Assembly (NCBI GenBank): GCA_902782625.1
Contig: CACZNZ010000628.1
Span: 1-9,698 of the forward strand
Direction of reading: 5' to 3'
DNA from: an uncultured Lachnospiraceae bacterium
GTDB lineage: Bacteria; Bacillota; Clostridia; Lachnospirales; Lachnospiraceae
Length of the DNA: 9,698 nucleotides
Shown: positions 1-7,034 of the stretch, piece by piece
Layout: every line of letters begins with the position of its first letter
Numbering within the stretch: the first letter of the stretch is position 1
Made by a program: the position numbers and the translations under genes
The notes under the pieces: generated by a model
What the model was told of the DNA's origin: nothing
The model's database searches: none
The model's input: only the letters and a program-made list of their open reading frames with translations

Positions 1-192
1 AGCGGATCCACAAAAGAGGAGAACATTTCTCCTGAGACCGAGAGCATCTCTCTGTCTGCTTCCAGCATCTACAGTGCTGCCCTTGCTACGGATATTGTTA
101 AGTCTGAAGCAACCGGCGACAGTGACGCAACTACTTACAACGGCTGGAATACTGCCGTTTACACGCCCACTGCTGCGAGTGCCAGCACCTAA
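1..192 (+). CDS. Major tail protein, C-terminal fragment (phi13-like)
   Basis: Open from the first base in frame 1 with 63 residues visible, ending in TAA at 190-192; the start lies outside the window. The tail tube protein polymerises around the tape measure to form the siphophage tail shaft. The visible part carries an ENISPETESISLSA stretch and ends in a WNTAVYTPT segment followed by an Ala/Ser/Thr-rich tail. I recognise this pattern from the phi13-type major tail protein family of Firmicutes phages. Position supports the call: it lies directly upstream of the tail chaperone pair and tape measure gene, the usual order. The stop codon overlaps the next start by one base (TAATG). Because only the C-terminus is seen, the exact family is less certain than the role. 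Confidence 0.72.
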   Translation, partial: SGSTKEENISPETESISLSASSIYSAALATDIVKSEATGDSDATTYNGWNTAVYTPTAASAST

Positions 193-554
193 TGTTTAAT
201 AAAATCAAGATCGGGAGCCAGGAAGTACCAATGCTGGCCCTGGCTTCCGTTGATATTTTTTATATGCACATTTTCCATGAGGATCCTATAAAGATGCAGG
301 CTCGTGATGATTTGGATGAGGGCGACATGATCGAGCTAATGAGCAAGATGGGTTTCGTTATGGCGAAATATGCAGAGCTGAAAGACCGCAAAAAAATGCG
401 AGAATTGAACGAAGACAGTTATATTGAGTGGCTCGAGCAGTTTGATCGCGGTGAGTTTATCGAATCACTCGAGGACATCAGTAAAACATATAACGGCCAG
501 AGTATCACCTATTCTGAAGAAAAAAAAAGCAGCGACGAACAGACAGACCAGTGA
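192..554 (+). CDS. Tail assembly chaperone (gpG-like), unshifted product
   Basis: 120-residue acidic, helical protein between the major tail protein and the tape measure gene, the position of the lambda gpG-type chaperone that coats the tape measure during tail assembly. The N-terminus (SQEVPMLALASVDIFYMHIF) and the middle segment (MAKYAELKDRKKM, then NEDSYIEWLEQF) resemble Firmicutes tail chaperones. The ATG at 192 overlaps the upstream stop as TAATG and has no good Shine-Dalgarno, so translation probably depends on coupling to the major tail protein. Near its 3' end lies a run of nine A (520-528) containing an in-frame A AAA AAA heptamer. Ribosomes that do not slip there read on to the TGA at 552-554. 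Function is inferred from position, size and the frameshift arrangement. Confidence 0.8.
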   Translation: MFNKIKIGSQEVPMLALASVDIFYMHIFHEDPIKMQARDDLDEGDMIELMSKMGFVMAKYAELKDRKKMRELNEDSYIEWLEQFDRGEFIESLEDISKTYNGQSITYSEEKKSSDEQTDQ

Positions 555-715
555 CGACGGCTCTGTTTGTGCTTCGGGCGATCCAGGCTGGACTGACTCT
601 GTCTGATCTGGATAACCTTGAACATGGCTTTATAGCGGATATGCTGACCGAACTGGCTAATGACGACTGCAAATACCAGCAGTTGGCTACCCAGGAAGAT
701 ATGGACAACTTTTAG
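192..715 (+). CDS. Tail assembly chaperone GT fusion made by -1 frameshift
   Basis: If ribosomes slip back one base on A AAA AAA at 521-527, reading continues from 527 in the -1 frame to the TAG at 713-715. This adds 62 residues to the first 112, for a total of 174. The added part has no suitable start codon of its own. It reads like the T domain of tail chaperones: ALFVLRAIQAGLTLSDLDN, then IADMLTELANDD. In lambda and many siphophages the rare GT product binds the tape measure through T and recruits tail tube subunits. The -1 stop sits in TAGGAGG, so it overlaps the ribosome binding site of the tape measure gene and closes the gap exactly. The other alternative frame stops at 606 and gives no sensible domain. 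I see the slip site and open frame; the shift itself is inferred from the family. Confidence 0.82.
521..527 (+). promoter_or_regulatory. Programmed -1 ribosomal frameshift slippery heptamer
   Basis: A AAA AAA in the X XXY YYZ register relative to the frame starting at 192 (codons GAA 519-521, AAA 522-524, AAA 525-527), inside an A9 run at 520-528. Slippage by one base leads into the T-like reading frame ending at 715. Transcriptional slippage on the A9 run could give a related product. Confidence 0.8.
540..605 (+). other. Possible stem-loop downstream of the frameshift site
   Basis: CAGACAGA (540-547) is perfectly complementary to TCTGTCTG (598-605). Just inside, CCAG (548-551) can pair with CTGG (588-591), leaving a bulge at 592-597. 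The outer stem starts 12 bases after the heptamer, somewhat farther than typical stimulators, so a role in frameshifting is only suggested. Pairing was found by eye with no energy calculation. Confidence 0.35.
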
Positions 716-726
716 GAGGTGAGGGA

Positions 727-2766
727 ATGGCGTCAAAGAGAATTCAAGGGATCACGATTGAAATCGGGGGCGATACTACAAAACTCCAGTCGTCTCTGAA
801 GGACGTTGACTCTCAGCTTCGGCAGACACAGTCAAATCTCAGGGATGTTAATAAGCTCCTGAAATTGGATCCTGGCAATACAGAGCTGCTGACGCAGAAA
901 CAGAAAAACCTTGAGAAGGCTATCGGATCCACGAAGGATAGACTGAACCAGCTGAAAGACGCTCAGTCTCAGGTCGAACACGGTACATCTCAATGGGATG
1001 CGTTACAGAGGGAGATTATAGCAACTGAGCAAGATCTAAAAAAACTGGAAGACGAATATAAAGAATTCGGCTCTGTTGCATCCCAGCAAGTAAAAATAGC
1101 TGGTGAAAAGCTGAAAGATGTTGGCGGTAAGATCGAAGGCGTTGGACAGGCTCTGGCTCCCGTATCAAAAGCTGCTGCCGGTGTTGGTGCAGCTCTGATG
1201 GGTGCCGGATACAAGGCAGTAACAACAGCGGACGATCTGAACACATTGGCGAAGCAGACAGGCCTCACAACAGAAGACCTCCAGAAGATGCAATATGCGT
1301 CTGACCTGATTGATGTCTCTTTTGATACCATGACAGGGGCAGTCAAAAAGCTGAAGAAGAGCATGACAGGCCACGACAAGACATGGAAAGATCTTGGTGT
1401 GTCTGTAAAGGACGCAAATGGAAAGATGCGGAATGTCCGAGAAGTGTTTTACGAGACAATCAAGGCACTCAGCAAGATTCCAAACGAAACCGAAAGAGAT
1501 CAGAAGGCCATGGAGCTTTTTGGCAAGTCTGCAGATGATCTTGCTGGAATCATTGATGACGGCGGTGCGGCTCTTGATCAGTATGGAGATAAGGCGAAAG
1601 AGCTTGGTCTTGTACTCGATCAGGATACGCTCGACGCACTGAACGAGACCAATGACGCGCTTGATACTATGAAGGCACAGCTGGGCGGCTCAGTCATCCG
1701 TCTGGGTGCCACGATTGCAGAAGTTCTGGCTCCGGCTATTGATAAGGCCGCTGCAGGTATTGAGAAGTTTACTATATGGCTCCAAAATCTTTCGCCAGCC
1801 CAAGCGGAGGTGATCCTAAAAATCGTTGGGCTGGTGGCAGTTCTTTCACCACTCCTGATTATAGGGGGTAAGCTTTTGATTGGAATCGGGCAGCTGATGA
1901 CTTATGCGCCACTTATTACTGGAGCATTGGCAGCTGTAAATCTTTCTCTGCTTCCAATCATTGCCACGATTGCAGCAGTGATTGCGGCTGGAGTGCTGTT
2001 ATATAAGAACTGGGATAAAATCGTTGCGTTTGCAAAGAACCTTAAAAAGAATGTCACAGAAGCATGGAGAAATTTAAAGATTTCCGTTGTGACCACTGTG
2101 ACCGAATTAAGGACAAGCATTGCAAACAAGTTTGAAGAGATCAAGAACAATGTAACGACTGCGGTCTTCAACGCTAAAGAAAAGTTTGCGAACACAATTG
2201 AGTCAATGAAAACTACTGCCTCTGAAAAGGTCGCAGGCATCAAGCAGTTTTTCGTGGATGGCTTTGACTCGATCAAGAAGACAATCAGCGATAAGATCGG
2301 CGGAGCTTGGGACGATTTCCGCGACAGACTGAACTCGATGAAGGAAAAAGCGGATAATATCGTTGCTAAATTAAAGAAGGCATTTAATTTTAATTGGAAA
2401 CTGCCAAAGATTAAACTTCCACACATCCATGTTGAAGGAGGAGAACCGCCTTATGGCATCGGAGGGAAAGGCTCACTGCCGAAGTTCAGCATTGACTGGT
2501 ATAAGAAGGCCTACAACAATCCTGTCCTGTTTACCAGCCCGACAATCCTAAATACTCCAAACGGAACGAAGGGATTCGGAGACGGAGCAGGCGGGGAGCT
2601 GGTCTATGGTCACGATCAGCTGATGAGGGATATTGCTAGAGCATCTTCCGGAGAGGTCACGATCAATGTGTATGCCACTCCAGGAATGAACGTCAACCAG
2701 TTAGCAGACAAGATCCAGAACAGGCTCACACAGCTACAAAAGCAGAAGGAGGCGGCCTATGCGTAA
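727..2766 (+). CDS. Phage tail tape measure protein
   Basis: 679 residues. It sets tail length and is threaded through the tail tube, later helping DNA passage into the host. The N-terminus (KRIQGITIEIGGDTTKLQ, then LRDVNKLLKLDPGN) is typical of Firmicutes tape measures and is followed by a long coiled coil to about residue 115. A TP901-like core (about 145-320) includes ADDLNTLAKQTGLTTEDLQ. A strongly hydrophobic stretch at about 363-428 could form two or three membrane segments. Amphipathic helices follow at about 440-550, and the C-terminus (VTINVYATPGMNVNQLADKI) is also family-like. The ATG at 727 follows TAGGAGG with good spacing. The last 8 bases overlap the Dit gene. At roughly 0.15 nm per residue the tail would be about 100 nm; that ratio is general siphophage knowledge. 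Confidence 0.95.
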   Translation: MASKRIQGITIEIGGDTTKLQSSLKDVDSQLRQTQSNLRDVNKLLKLDPGNTELLTQKQKNLEKAIGSTKDRLNQLKDAQSQVEHGTSQWDALQREIIATEQDLKKLEDEYKEFGSVASQQVKIAGEKLKDVGGKIEGVGQALAPVSKAAAGVGAALMGAGYKAVTTADDLNTLAKQTGLTTEDLQKMQYASDLIDVSFDTMTGAVKKLKKSMTGHDKTWKDLGVSVKDANGKMRNVREVFYETIKALSKIPNETERDQKAMELFGKSADDLAGIIDDGGAALDQYGDKAKELGLVLDQDTLDALNETNDALDTMKAQLGGSVIRLGATIAEVLAPAIDKAAAGIEKFTIWLQNLSPAQAEVILKIVGLVAVLSPLLIIGGKLLIGIGQLMTYAPLITGALAAVNLSLLPIIATIAAVIAAGVLLYKNWDKIVAFAKNLKKNVTEAWRNLKISVVTTVTELRTSIANKFEEIKNNVTTAVFNAKEKFANTIESMKTTASEKVAGIKQFFVDGFDSIKKTISDKIGGAWDDFRDRLNSMKEKADNIVAKLKKAFNFNWKLPKIKLPHIHVEGGEPPYGIGGKGSLPKFSIDWYKKAYNNPVLFTSPTILNTPNGTKGFGDGAGGELVYGHDQLMRDIARASSGEVTINVYATPGMNVNQLADKIQNRLTQLQKQKEAAYA

Positions 2767-3466
2767 CTGGCTTAGTTTTGGCGGCCTCGATAGTCGCGAT
2801 TTTGGTGTTTATATTTCCGGATCCGGAGTGTTCAATGCTCCGGAACGGCAATATGAGATGATTGAGGTCCCTGGAAGAAACGGCGATCTGCTCGGCATCG
2901 AACGAAGGATGGCAAACATCGAGCTGACATACCCTGCTTTTATCTATGCCAAATTCAAACAGCAGATAACTGCTCTAAAATCCGCGTTTCTGGCGAAAGA
3001 AGGATATCAGAAGTTGATGGACACCTATTACCCTGATGAGTTCAGAATGGCAGTATTTGCTGGAGGCACGTCAGTGGAATCTGTGGACAGACGTAACGCA
3101 GGGCAGTTTGATCTGACATTCCAATGCAAACCACAAAGGTATTTAGTAACTGGTCAGGAAGAAATTGATATAACTACTCCGCTCAAGTTGGTCAATCCAA
3201 CAGAGTTCGCTTCCTCTCCACTCATCAGAGTATATGGATATGGAACACTTGGGATAAATAGCGAATCCGTCACAATTGCTAATCAATATGCTTATGTCGA
3301 TATCGACTGTGAAATGATGGATTGCTATTACCAGACAAATAATGCGAATCCATATGTAAGTTTTTCCAGTAATGACTTCCCGCAGCTCCGGCCAGGAACG
3401 AACACTTTTACAAAAACCGCAAACATATCACAGATCAAGATAGTGCCTCGTTGGTGGCACGTTTAA
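2759..3466 (+). CDS. Distal tail protein (Dit)
   Basis: 235 residues, the normal size for the siphovirus distal tail protein that caps the tail tube and forms the hub to which baseplate parts attach. The N-terminal half carries the familiar pattern FGGLDSRDFGVYISGSGVF, then EVPGRNGDLLG and ELTYPAFIY, and matches the ring-forming domain. FDLTFQCKPQRYLVTG leads into the beta-rich C-terminal half (about residue 135 on), probably the galectin-like domain. The start is fixed by AAGGAGG at 2746-2752, six bases before the ATG, and overlaps the tape measure stop by 8 bases. Bases from about 3200 to 3360 are richer in A/T than the N-terminal part, hinting that the C-terminal domain has a separate history. 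Confidence 0.92.
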   Translation: MRNWLSFGGLDSRDFGVYISGSGVFNAPERQYEMIEVPGRNGDLLGIERRMANIELTYPAFIYAKFKQQITALKSAFLAKEGYQKLMDTYYPDEFRMAVFAGGTSVESVDRRNAGQFDLTFQCKPQRYLVTGQEEIDITTPLKLVNPTEFASSPLIRVYGYGTLGINSESVTIANQYAYVDIDCEMMDCYYQTNNANPYVSFSSNDFPQLRPGTNTFTKTANISQIKIVPRWWHV

Positions 3467-3470
3467 GGAG
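3465..3470 (+). promoter_or_regulatory. Ribosome binding site fixing the BppU start at 3479
   Basis: AAGGAG lies eight bases before the ATG at 3479. A longer frame could begin with GTG at 3470, but that codon overlaps this site, so the ATG is chosen. Confidence 0.8.
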
Positions 3471-3478
3471 TGTTAATC

Positions 3479-4906
3479 ATGGCGATTACAATCACAAGAG
3501 ATTTGAACATGGTTCCAGTTGGCGTGCCACCAGTGATCCACCTGTCTCAGTATGACGATGATTTCTCACTGGTGTTTAATCTTTACAGTTCTGTTGGAAC
3601 GTTTACCGTAGAATCAAGCACAACGGCAGAAATCAGAGGAACAAAAGAGGACGGATACGGATATTCTGCCAACGCCACAATTGACATTAGCAATAAAAGA
3701 GTGACCGTTGCAGGCAACAACCAGATGACAGCGTGTGCAGGCCAGAATACTTTTGAATTGGTCTTGAAGAAAAACAACAAGGTATTAAGCACGGTAAATT
3801 TCATCTTGGATGTAGAACGTGCTGCACTGGACGCAGGAACTATCACTGATCAGTCAGTCCTGAAAGAGCTTAACGCAATTATTGCTAGTGCGGCAACAGC
3901 CACACAGGCAGCAGAGGATGCGGAGGATGCAGCTGATCGGGCAGAAGAAGCAGCGCAGACTTTGGAGATAGATGACACCCTGACCCATGCCGGACAGGCC
4001 GCCGATGCGAAAAAAACCGGAGACGAGATATCTGCGTTAAGGGATGATTTAACACATGTCGGTGTGAGCGAATCAGTGAAAGTTGCTTTGCTTAGTTGTT
4101 TTGCTCATGTGACATGGATAAATGAACATGGTCAGACCTATTATGATGCCTTGGAAGCGGCATTGTATGAAAGTGACTATCCGAGAATTACTGCAACATT
4201 TAATCCGGGTATTAACATCATTTACACAGATGACAGTCTGGATACATTGAAGCAATATCTTGTAGTTAAGTATCAGGAAACAAGAGACTCGCAAGCGACC
4301 ACAGTTCCATCGACTGATTATACACTTTCTGGGGTTTTGTCAGAGGGCGAAAATACTGTAAGAGTCAACTATAATACATTATCAACGACATTTATCGTTG
4401 AGGCTATTGATTTCTACAATATTTGGACGTGGAAATATTCAACAGGACAATTAACAAAGCTTCAATATGGATCGAATCCAAATCAAGATTCTTGTCCGAC
4501 AAGAATAGATATTAATCCGAATGATGCAAGGCGAACATTTATTGTACAAAAGGGAAAAGCACCGTATTATTTTCACCAAGACGATCAATGGACTATTTCT
4601 CCGTACTATCCGATTCCGATCCCTGCAGGAGCGAATTATTATACGGTAAAAGGAGTGCCGACAGGATATTATTTTTACACACAAGTATTTGAATACGATC
4701 CAATAAGCGGAACATATCTTAATGCTAGGGCAGACAGTCGTTTTGCATGGACACAGCAAACAAGCGAGACTCCATTAGGACATGAGATTGTTGGGAATAA
4801 TGGAAATTATTTCTTTGGCGTAAATCTGAAAGATTCTAGTTCAGCTTCACATGTAATAACAACAGAACCAACCGAATTTGAAATAGTATTTTCAACAACG
4901 GAATAG
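3479..4906 (+). CDS. BppU-like baseplate / receptor-binding protein with Ig-like domain
   Basis: 475 residues. Residues 1 to about 130 (MAITITRDLNMVPVGVPPVI, FSLVFNLYSS, AEIRGTKEDG, FELVLKKNNKVLSTVNFIL) look like the N-terminal domain of phage upper baseplate proteins (BppU family), which attaches to the tail hub. An Ala/Glu/Asp-rich coiled coil follows at about 135-160 (ATQAAEDAEDAADRAEEAAQ), then a hinge to about 195. Residues about 206-228 (HVTWINEHGQTYYDALEAAL) form a linker seen in other gut Firmicutes phage proteins. Residues 235-310 form a bacterial Ig-like domain (ITATFNPGINIIYTDDSLDT and TDYTLSGVLSEGENTVRVNY). Residues about 315-475 are aromatic and beta-rich and I do not recognise them; they may bind the receptor. 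Composition turns AT-rich near base 4070, so the distal half seems to be an exchanged module. It lies directly after dit. Confidence 0.78.
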   Translation: MAITITRDLNMVPVGVPPVIHLSQYDDDFSLVFNLYSSVGTFTVESSTTAEIRGTKEDGYGYSANATIDISNKRVTVAGNNQMTACAGQNTFELVLKKNNKVLSTVNFILDVERAALDAGTITDQSVLKELNAIIASAATATQAAEDAEDAADRAEEAAQTLEIDDTLTHAGQAADAKKTGDEISALRDDLTHVGVSESVKVALLSCFAHVTWINEHGQTYYDALEAALYESDYPRITATFNPGINIIYTDDSLDTLKQYLVVKYQETRDSQATTVPSTDYTLSGVLSEGENTVRVNYNTLSTTFIVEAIDFYNIWTWKYSTGQLTKLQYGSNPNQDSCPTRIDINPNDARRTFIVQKGKAPYYFHQDDQWTISPYYPIPIPAGANYYTVKGVPTGYYFYTQVFEYDPISGTYLNARADSRFAWTQQTSETPLGHEIVGNNGNYFFGVNLKDSSSASHVITTEPTEFEIVFSTTE

Positions 4907-4908
4907 TT

Positions 4909-4914
4909 AGGAGG
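4909..4914 (+). promoter_or_regulatory. Ribosome binding site fixing the tailspike start at 4923
   Basis: AGGAGG with eight bases to the ATG at 4923. In-frame GTG codons at 4914 and 4917 overlap or abut the site and are unlikely starts. Confidence 0.8.
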
Positions 4915-4922
4915 TGGTGTGT

Positions 4923-5867
4923 ATGGTAAACGTATATGACATTGACGGAAACAGTCTTGACTATGGTTGTGTTGTTTGTCCAGAACAGTATGGAGCGTTG
5001 GGTAATGGTATATCTGATGATTCTTCTGCGATACAAAGTGCGTTAAATAACTCTGGTGTAATTCTGTTTTCCTCTAAAAAAACGTATAAAGTCACTACAA
5101 CTTTACGAGTCAAAGCAAATACTGTGATTGATCTAAACGGTGCAACAATCAACAGTACAAATAAGCATCTTCTATTCAACTTTTTATCGTCTGACACATT
5201 TACTGGATATAATGGGAACGGAAATATTACAGTAAAAAACGGCACGATTATAGGAGGAGCGGTTTCATTCGGACATGGTGACGGCATACTTTTAGAGAAT
5301 GTGATTTTCAAAGATTCGCTGAATGACCATTTTCTTGAGATTGCTGGATGTAGGAATTATATAATTAGGAATTGCAAATTTGTTGGTATGGCAGATGTGC
5401 AGACATCCGTATATGAATATATCAATCTTGACCCGTGTGTCCATCAAGCGTTTCCGTGGCTTGCAGATGGTTCTGCGTTCTATGATGGTACTAAAAATGA
5501 TGGTATAACGGTTGATAACTGTTTCTTCTCTTTAGGTGAAGGCGAATATGCGTATGGATTCAATGCGTTTGGTGTTCATGGAATATGGGATGCAAATACC
5601 TTTCATCAAAACATTGTGTTAGTAAACAATGTAATAAATGGATTTACAGGTTGCGGACTTAGATTAAATAACATGAATAACGTGTATGTATACGGCAACA
5701 AAATCAACGTTGCGGGAGACGGCATCAGAATTGGAGATGTTGGACAAAGTACAAAAGTATTGATTAAAGCAAATGTCATCGGCGCGTCTGGTACGGCAAT
5801 CACCAAAGCAAACAACAGTACAGTCTTCCAGTCTGACGATAATGATATTAACCCTATATTTGCGTAA
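4923..5867 (+). CDS. Pectate-lyase-like beta-helix tailspike / putative depolymerase
   Basis: 314 residues. YGALGNGISDDSSAIQSALN near residues 20-40 is the hallmark opening of the pectate lyase 3 / tailspike right-handed beta-helix superfamily. VILFSSKKTYKVTTTLRVKA and VIDLNGATIN follow, then repeated rungs rich in N-[VIY]-x-[VI] (NITVKNGTI, LLENVIFKD, YIIRNCKF, ITVDNCFF, NIVLVNNVI, NVYVYGNKI). Such proteins bind and often cut surface polysaccharides at the tail tip. The short leader VNVYDIDGNSLDYG before the helix may be the docking peptide, since no separate head-binding domain is present. No catalytic residues can be assigned by eye, so it may only bind. The protein is short for a tailspike and has no obvious C-terminal trimerisation domain. 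The gene is AT-rich, lies 16 bases after the BppU gene, and is followed by the acyltransferase. Confidence 0.8.
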   Translation: MVNVYDIDGNSLDYGCVVCPEQYGALGNGISDDSSAIQSALNNSGVILFSSKKTYKVTTTLRVKANTVIDLNGATINSTNKHLLFNFLSSDTFTGYNGNGNITVKNGTIIGGAVSFGHGDGILLENVIFKDSLNDHFLEIAGCRNYIIRNCKFVGMADVQTSVYEYINLDPCVHQAFPWLADGSAFYDGTKNDGITVDNCFFSLGEGEYAYGFNAFGVHGIWDANTFHQNIVLVNNVINGFTGCGLRLNNMNNVYVYGNKINVAGDGIRIGDVGQSTKVLIKANVIGASGTAITKANNSTVFQSDDNDINPIFA

Positions 5868-5890
5868 TGATTTATATGTAAATTTTTTGC

Positions 5891-5920
5891 TTGACCTCGC
5901 AAGAATCCGATAAATATAAT
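5891..5920 (+). promoter_or_regulatory. Near-consensus sigma-A promoter for the acyltransferase gene
   Basis: TTGACC (-35, 5891-5896) and a perfect TATAAT (-10, 5915-5920) are separated by 18 bases, with a T-rich stretch just upstream (5883-5888). The expected start is near 5927, about 25 bases before the ATG at 5952. It lies in the 84-base gap between tailspike and acyltransferase, the largest gap in the window. No operator-like repeat is evident, so expression may be constitutive. Confidence 0.78.
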
Positions 5921-5935
5921 AGAATGAGTATTATC

Positions 5936-5942
5936 GGGAGGA
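5936..5942 (+). promoter_or_regulatory. Ribosome binding site fixing the acyltransferase start at 5952
   Basis: GGGAGGA with nine bases to the ATG at 5952. An upstream in-frame TTG at 5943 abuts this site and is rejected as a start. Confidence 0.75.
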
Positions 5943-5951
5943 TTGCGTAAC

Positions 5952-7034
5952 ATGAATAAGCCAAAGAATATATTCGGGAAAAATGAATCGCTTGAACTGA
6001 AAGGCATTGCAATAATTTTGATGCTGTTTCACCACTTATTTCGAGTTGCACAGTTGTTTGATGGGTATACAGTGTCGTTTTTTCCACTTAAAGAAATAAA
6101 CGTTGTAAATTTAGCATATGCTTCAAAAATATGCGTATCCATGTTTGCATTCATCTCTGGGTATGGTTTGTATTGCAGTTATAAGGAAAAAACCGAAACG
6201 GCACAGAAATGGGTGTATAGGCGATATATTAAAACTTTTTCCGGGTACTGGTTTATTTGGTTGGTTTCCTTTATTGTATGTCAAATTATTGATGGTCGTT
6301 CTTCCAAAAATTTTTTTTCGAATGGACTCTATAAAGGAATTTTGTATGTAATATTAAACTTTTTCGGATTAGATAATCTTTTTGTGACTCCTTCAATGAA
6401 TGCCATCTGGTGGTATATGAGTGCAGCTATTGTATTCATTATATTGATGCCGTTCATCTATAAGCAGAAAGATAATTTATTGCTTATCCTGACATGCGCC
6501 ATTTTGTTACCACGTGCATTACTGGGGCATGATGGAGCTGTAATAAATGTAAGCGGTACAGCGGCATTTGCGTTTTTAATACCTTATATATTAGGATCGA
6601 TTTTTGCAAGATATAGTATTTTTTTGAAATGTACGGCGATAGGCAAGAGCCGACAGGCAGTAAAAATCTACATATTCATACTAGAAATGTGGGGAATTGT
6701 TTTCTTATATAAAATGTATCATAATCTCGACAGAGGGTTGTTCTGGGAGATTCATTATGGCTTATTCCCAATAATATGTCTTCTTTTCTTGGTCGAGTTC
6801 GTTTTACCAATCAAGTGGTTAAGCAAACCGCTGATGTTCTTAGGAAAGCATTCGATGAATATGTATTTAGTACACGCCATTCTGCTGACATATGCAAAAG
6901 GCTATCTGTATTCATGCAAACATTTTGCGTTAATCACGCTCGTTTTTATTGGAGTGTCTGTTGGAATATCTCTGATAATTGAATATATGAAACGAGTGAC
7001 AAAGTTCAAATACTTTATTTCATTGATAACCTAA
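5952..7034 (+). CDS. Acyltransferase-3 family membrane protein (putative surface-glycan O-acetyltransferase)
   Basis: 360 residues, normal for the acyltransferase 3 family (OafA/Oac/WecH type), multi-pass membrane enzymes that usually transfer acetyl groups to surface glycans. Family marks seen: LELKGIAIILMLFHHLF near residues 14-30 with the conserved His in the first membrane helix (27 or 28); a basic loop RRYIKTFSGYW at 90-100; MNAIWWYMSAAIVFIILMP near 150-170; and FLGKHSMNMYLVH at 296-308. About ten hydrophobic helices can be read. It has no structural role in a virion yet lies in the tail operon with its own promoter and is strongly AT-rich, all signs of a moron (a lysogen-expressed cargo gene). 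Likely effect: acetylating the host wall or capsule glycan, altering phage adsorption or immune recognition. The substrate is inferred from the neighbouring tailspike, not visible in the sequence. Confidence 0.87.
   Translation: MNKPKNIFGKNESLELKGIAIILMLFHHLFRVAQLFDGYTVSFFPLKEINVVNLAYASKICVSMFAFISGYGLYCSYKEKTETAQKWVYRRYIKTFSGYWFIWLVSFIVCQIIDGRSSKNFFSNGLYKGILYVILNFFGLDNLFVTPSMNAIWWYMSAAIVFIILMPFIYKQKDNLLLILTCAILLPRALLGHDGAVINVSGTAAFAFLIPYILGSIFARYSIFLKCTAIGKSRQAVKIYIFILEMWGIVFLYKMYHNLDRGLFWEIHYGLFPIICLLFLVEFVLPIKWLSKPLMFLGKHSMNMYLVHAILLTYAKGYLYSCKHFALITLVFIGVSVGISLIIEYMKRVTKFKYFISLIT

Noticed and set aside
424..606. 60-residue + strand frame overlapping the chaperone gene
   Set aside because: No ribosome binding site, low-complexity Ser/Thr-rich product, and it lies within the chaperone coding region in a frame that does not yield the T domain.
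1902..2426. 174-residue minus strand frame under the tape measure gene, and similar minus strand frames elsewhere (5606-6007, 7411-7863, 7978-8427)
   Set aside because: They are antisense shadows of well-supported genes, without ribosome binding sites or recognisable domains.
3470..3478. Longer BppU frame beginning at GTG 3470
   Set aside because: The codon overlaps the AAGGAG ribosome binding site; the ATG at 3479 is correctly spaced.
4070..4906. Possible variable repeat of a diversity-generating retroelement in the receptor domain
   Set aside because: No template repeat or reverse transcriptase gene in the window and no C-type lectin signature; the composition change is better explained by module exchange.
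5868..5951. Rho-independent terminator or attachment site between tailspike and acyltransferase
   Set aside because: No GC-rich hairpin with a T run and no matching direct repeat were found; the T-rich stretch belongs to the promoter upstream region.
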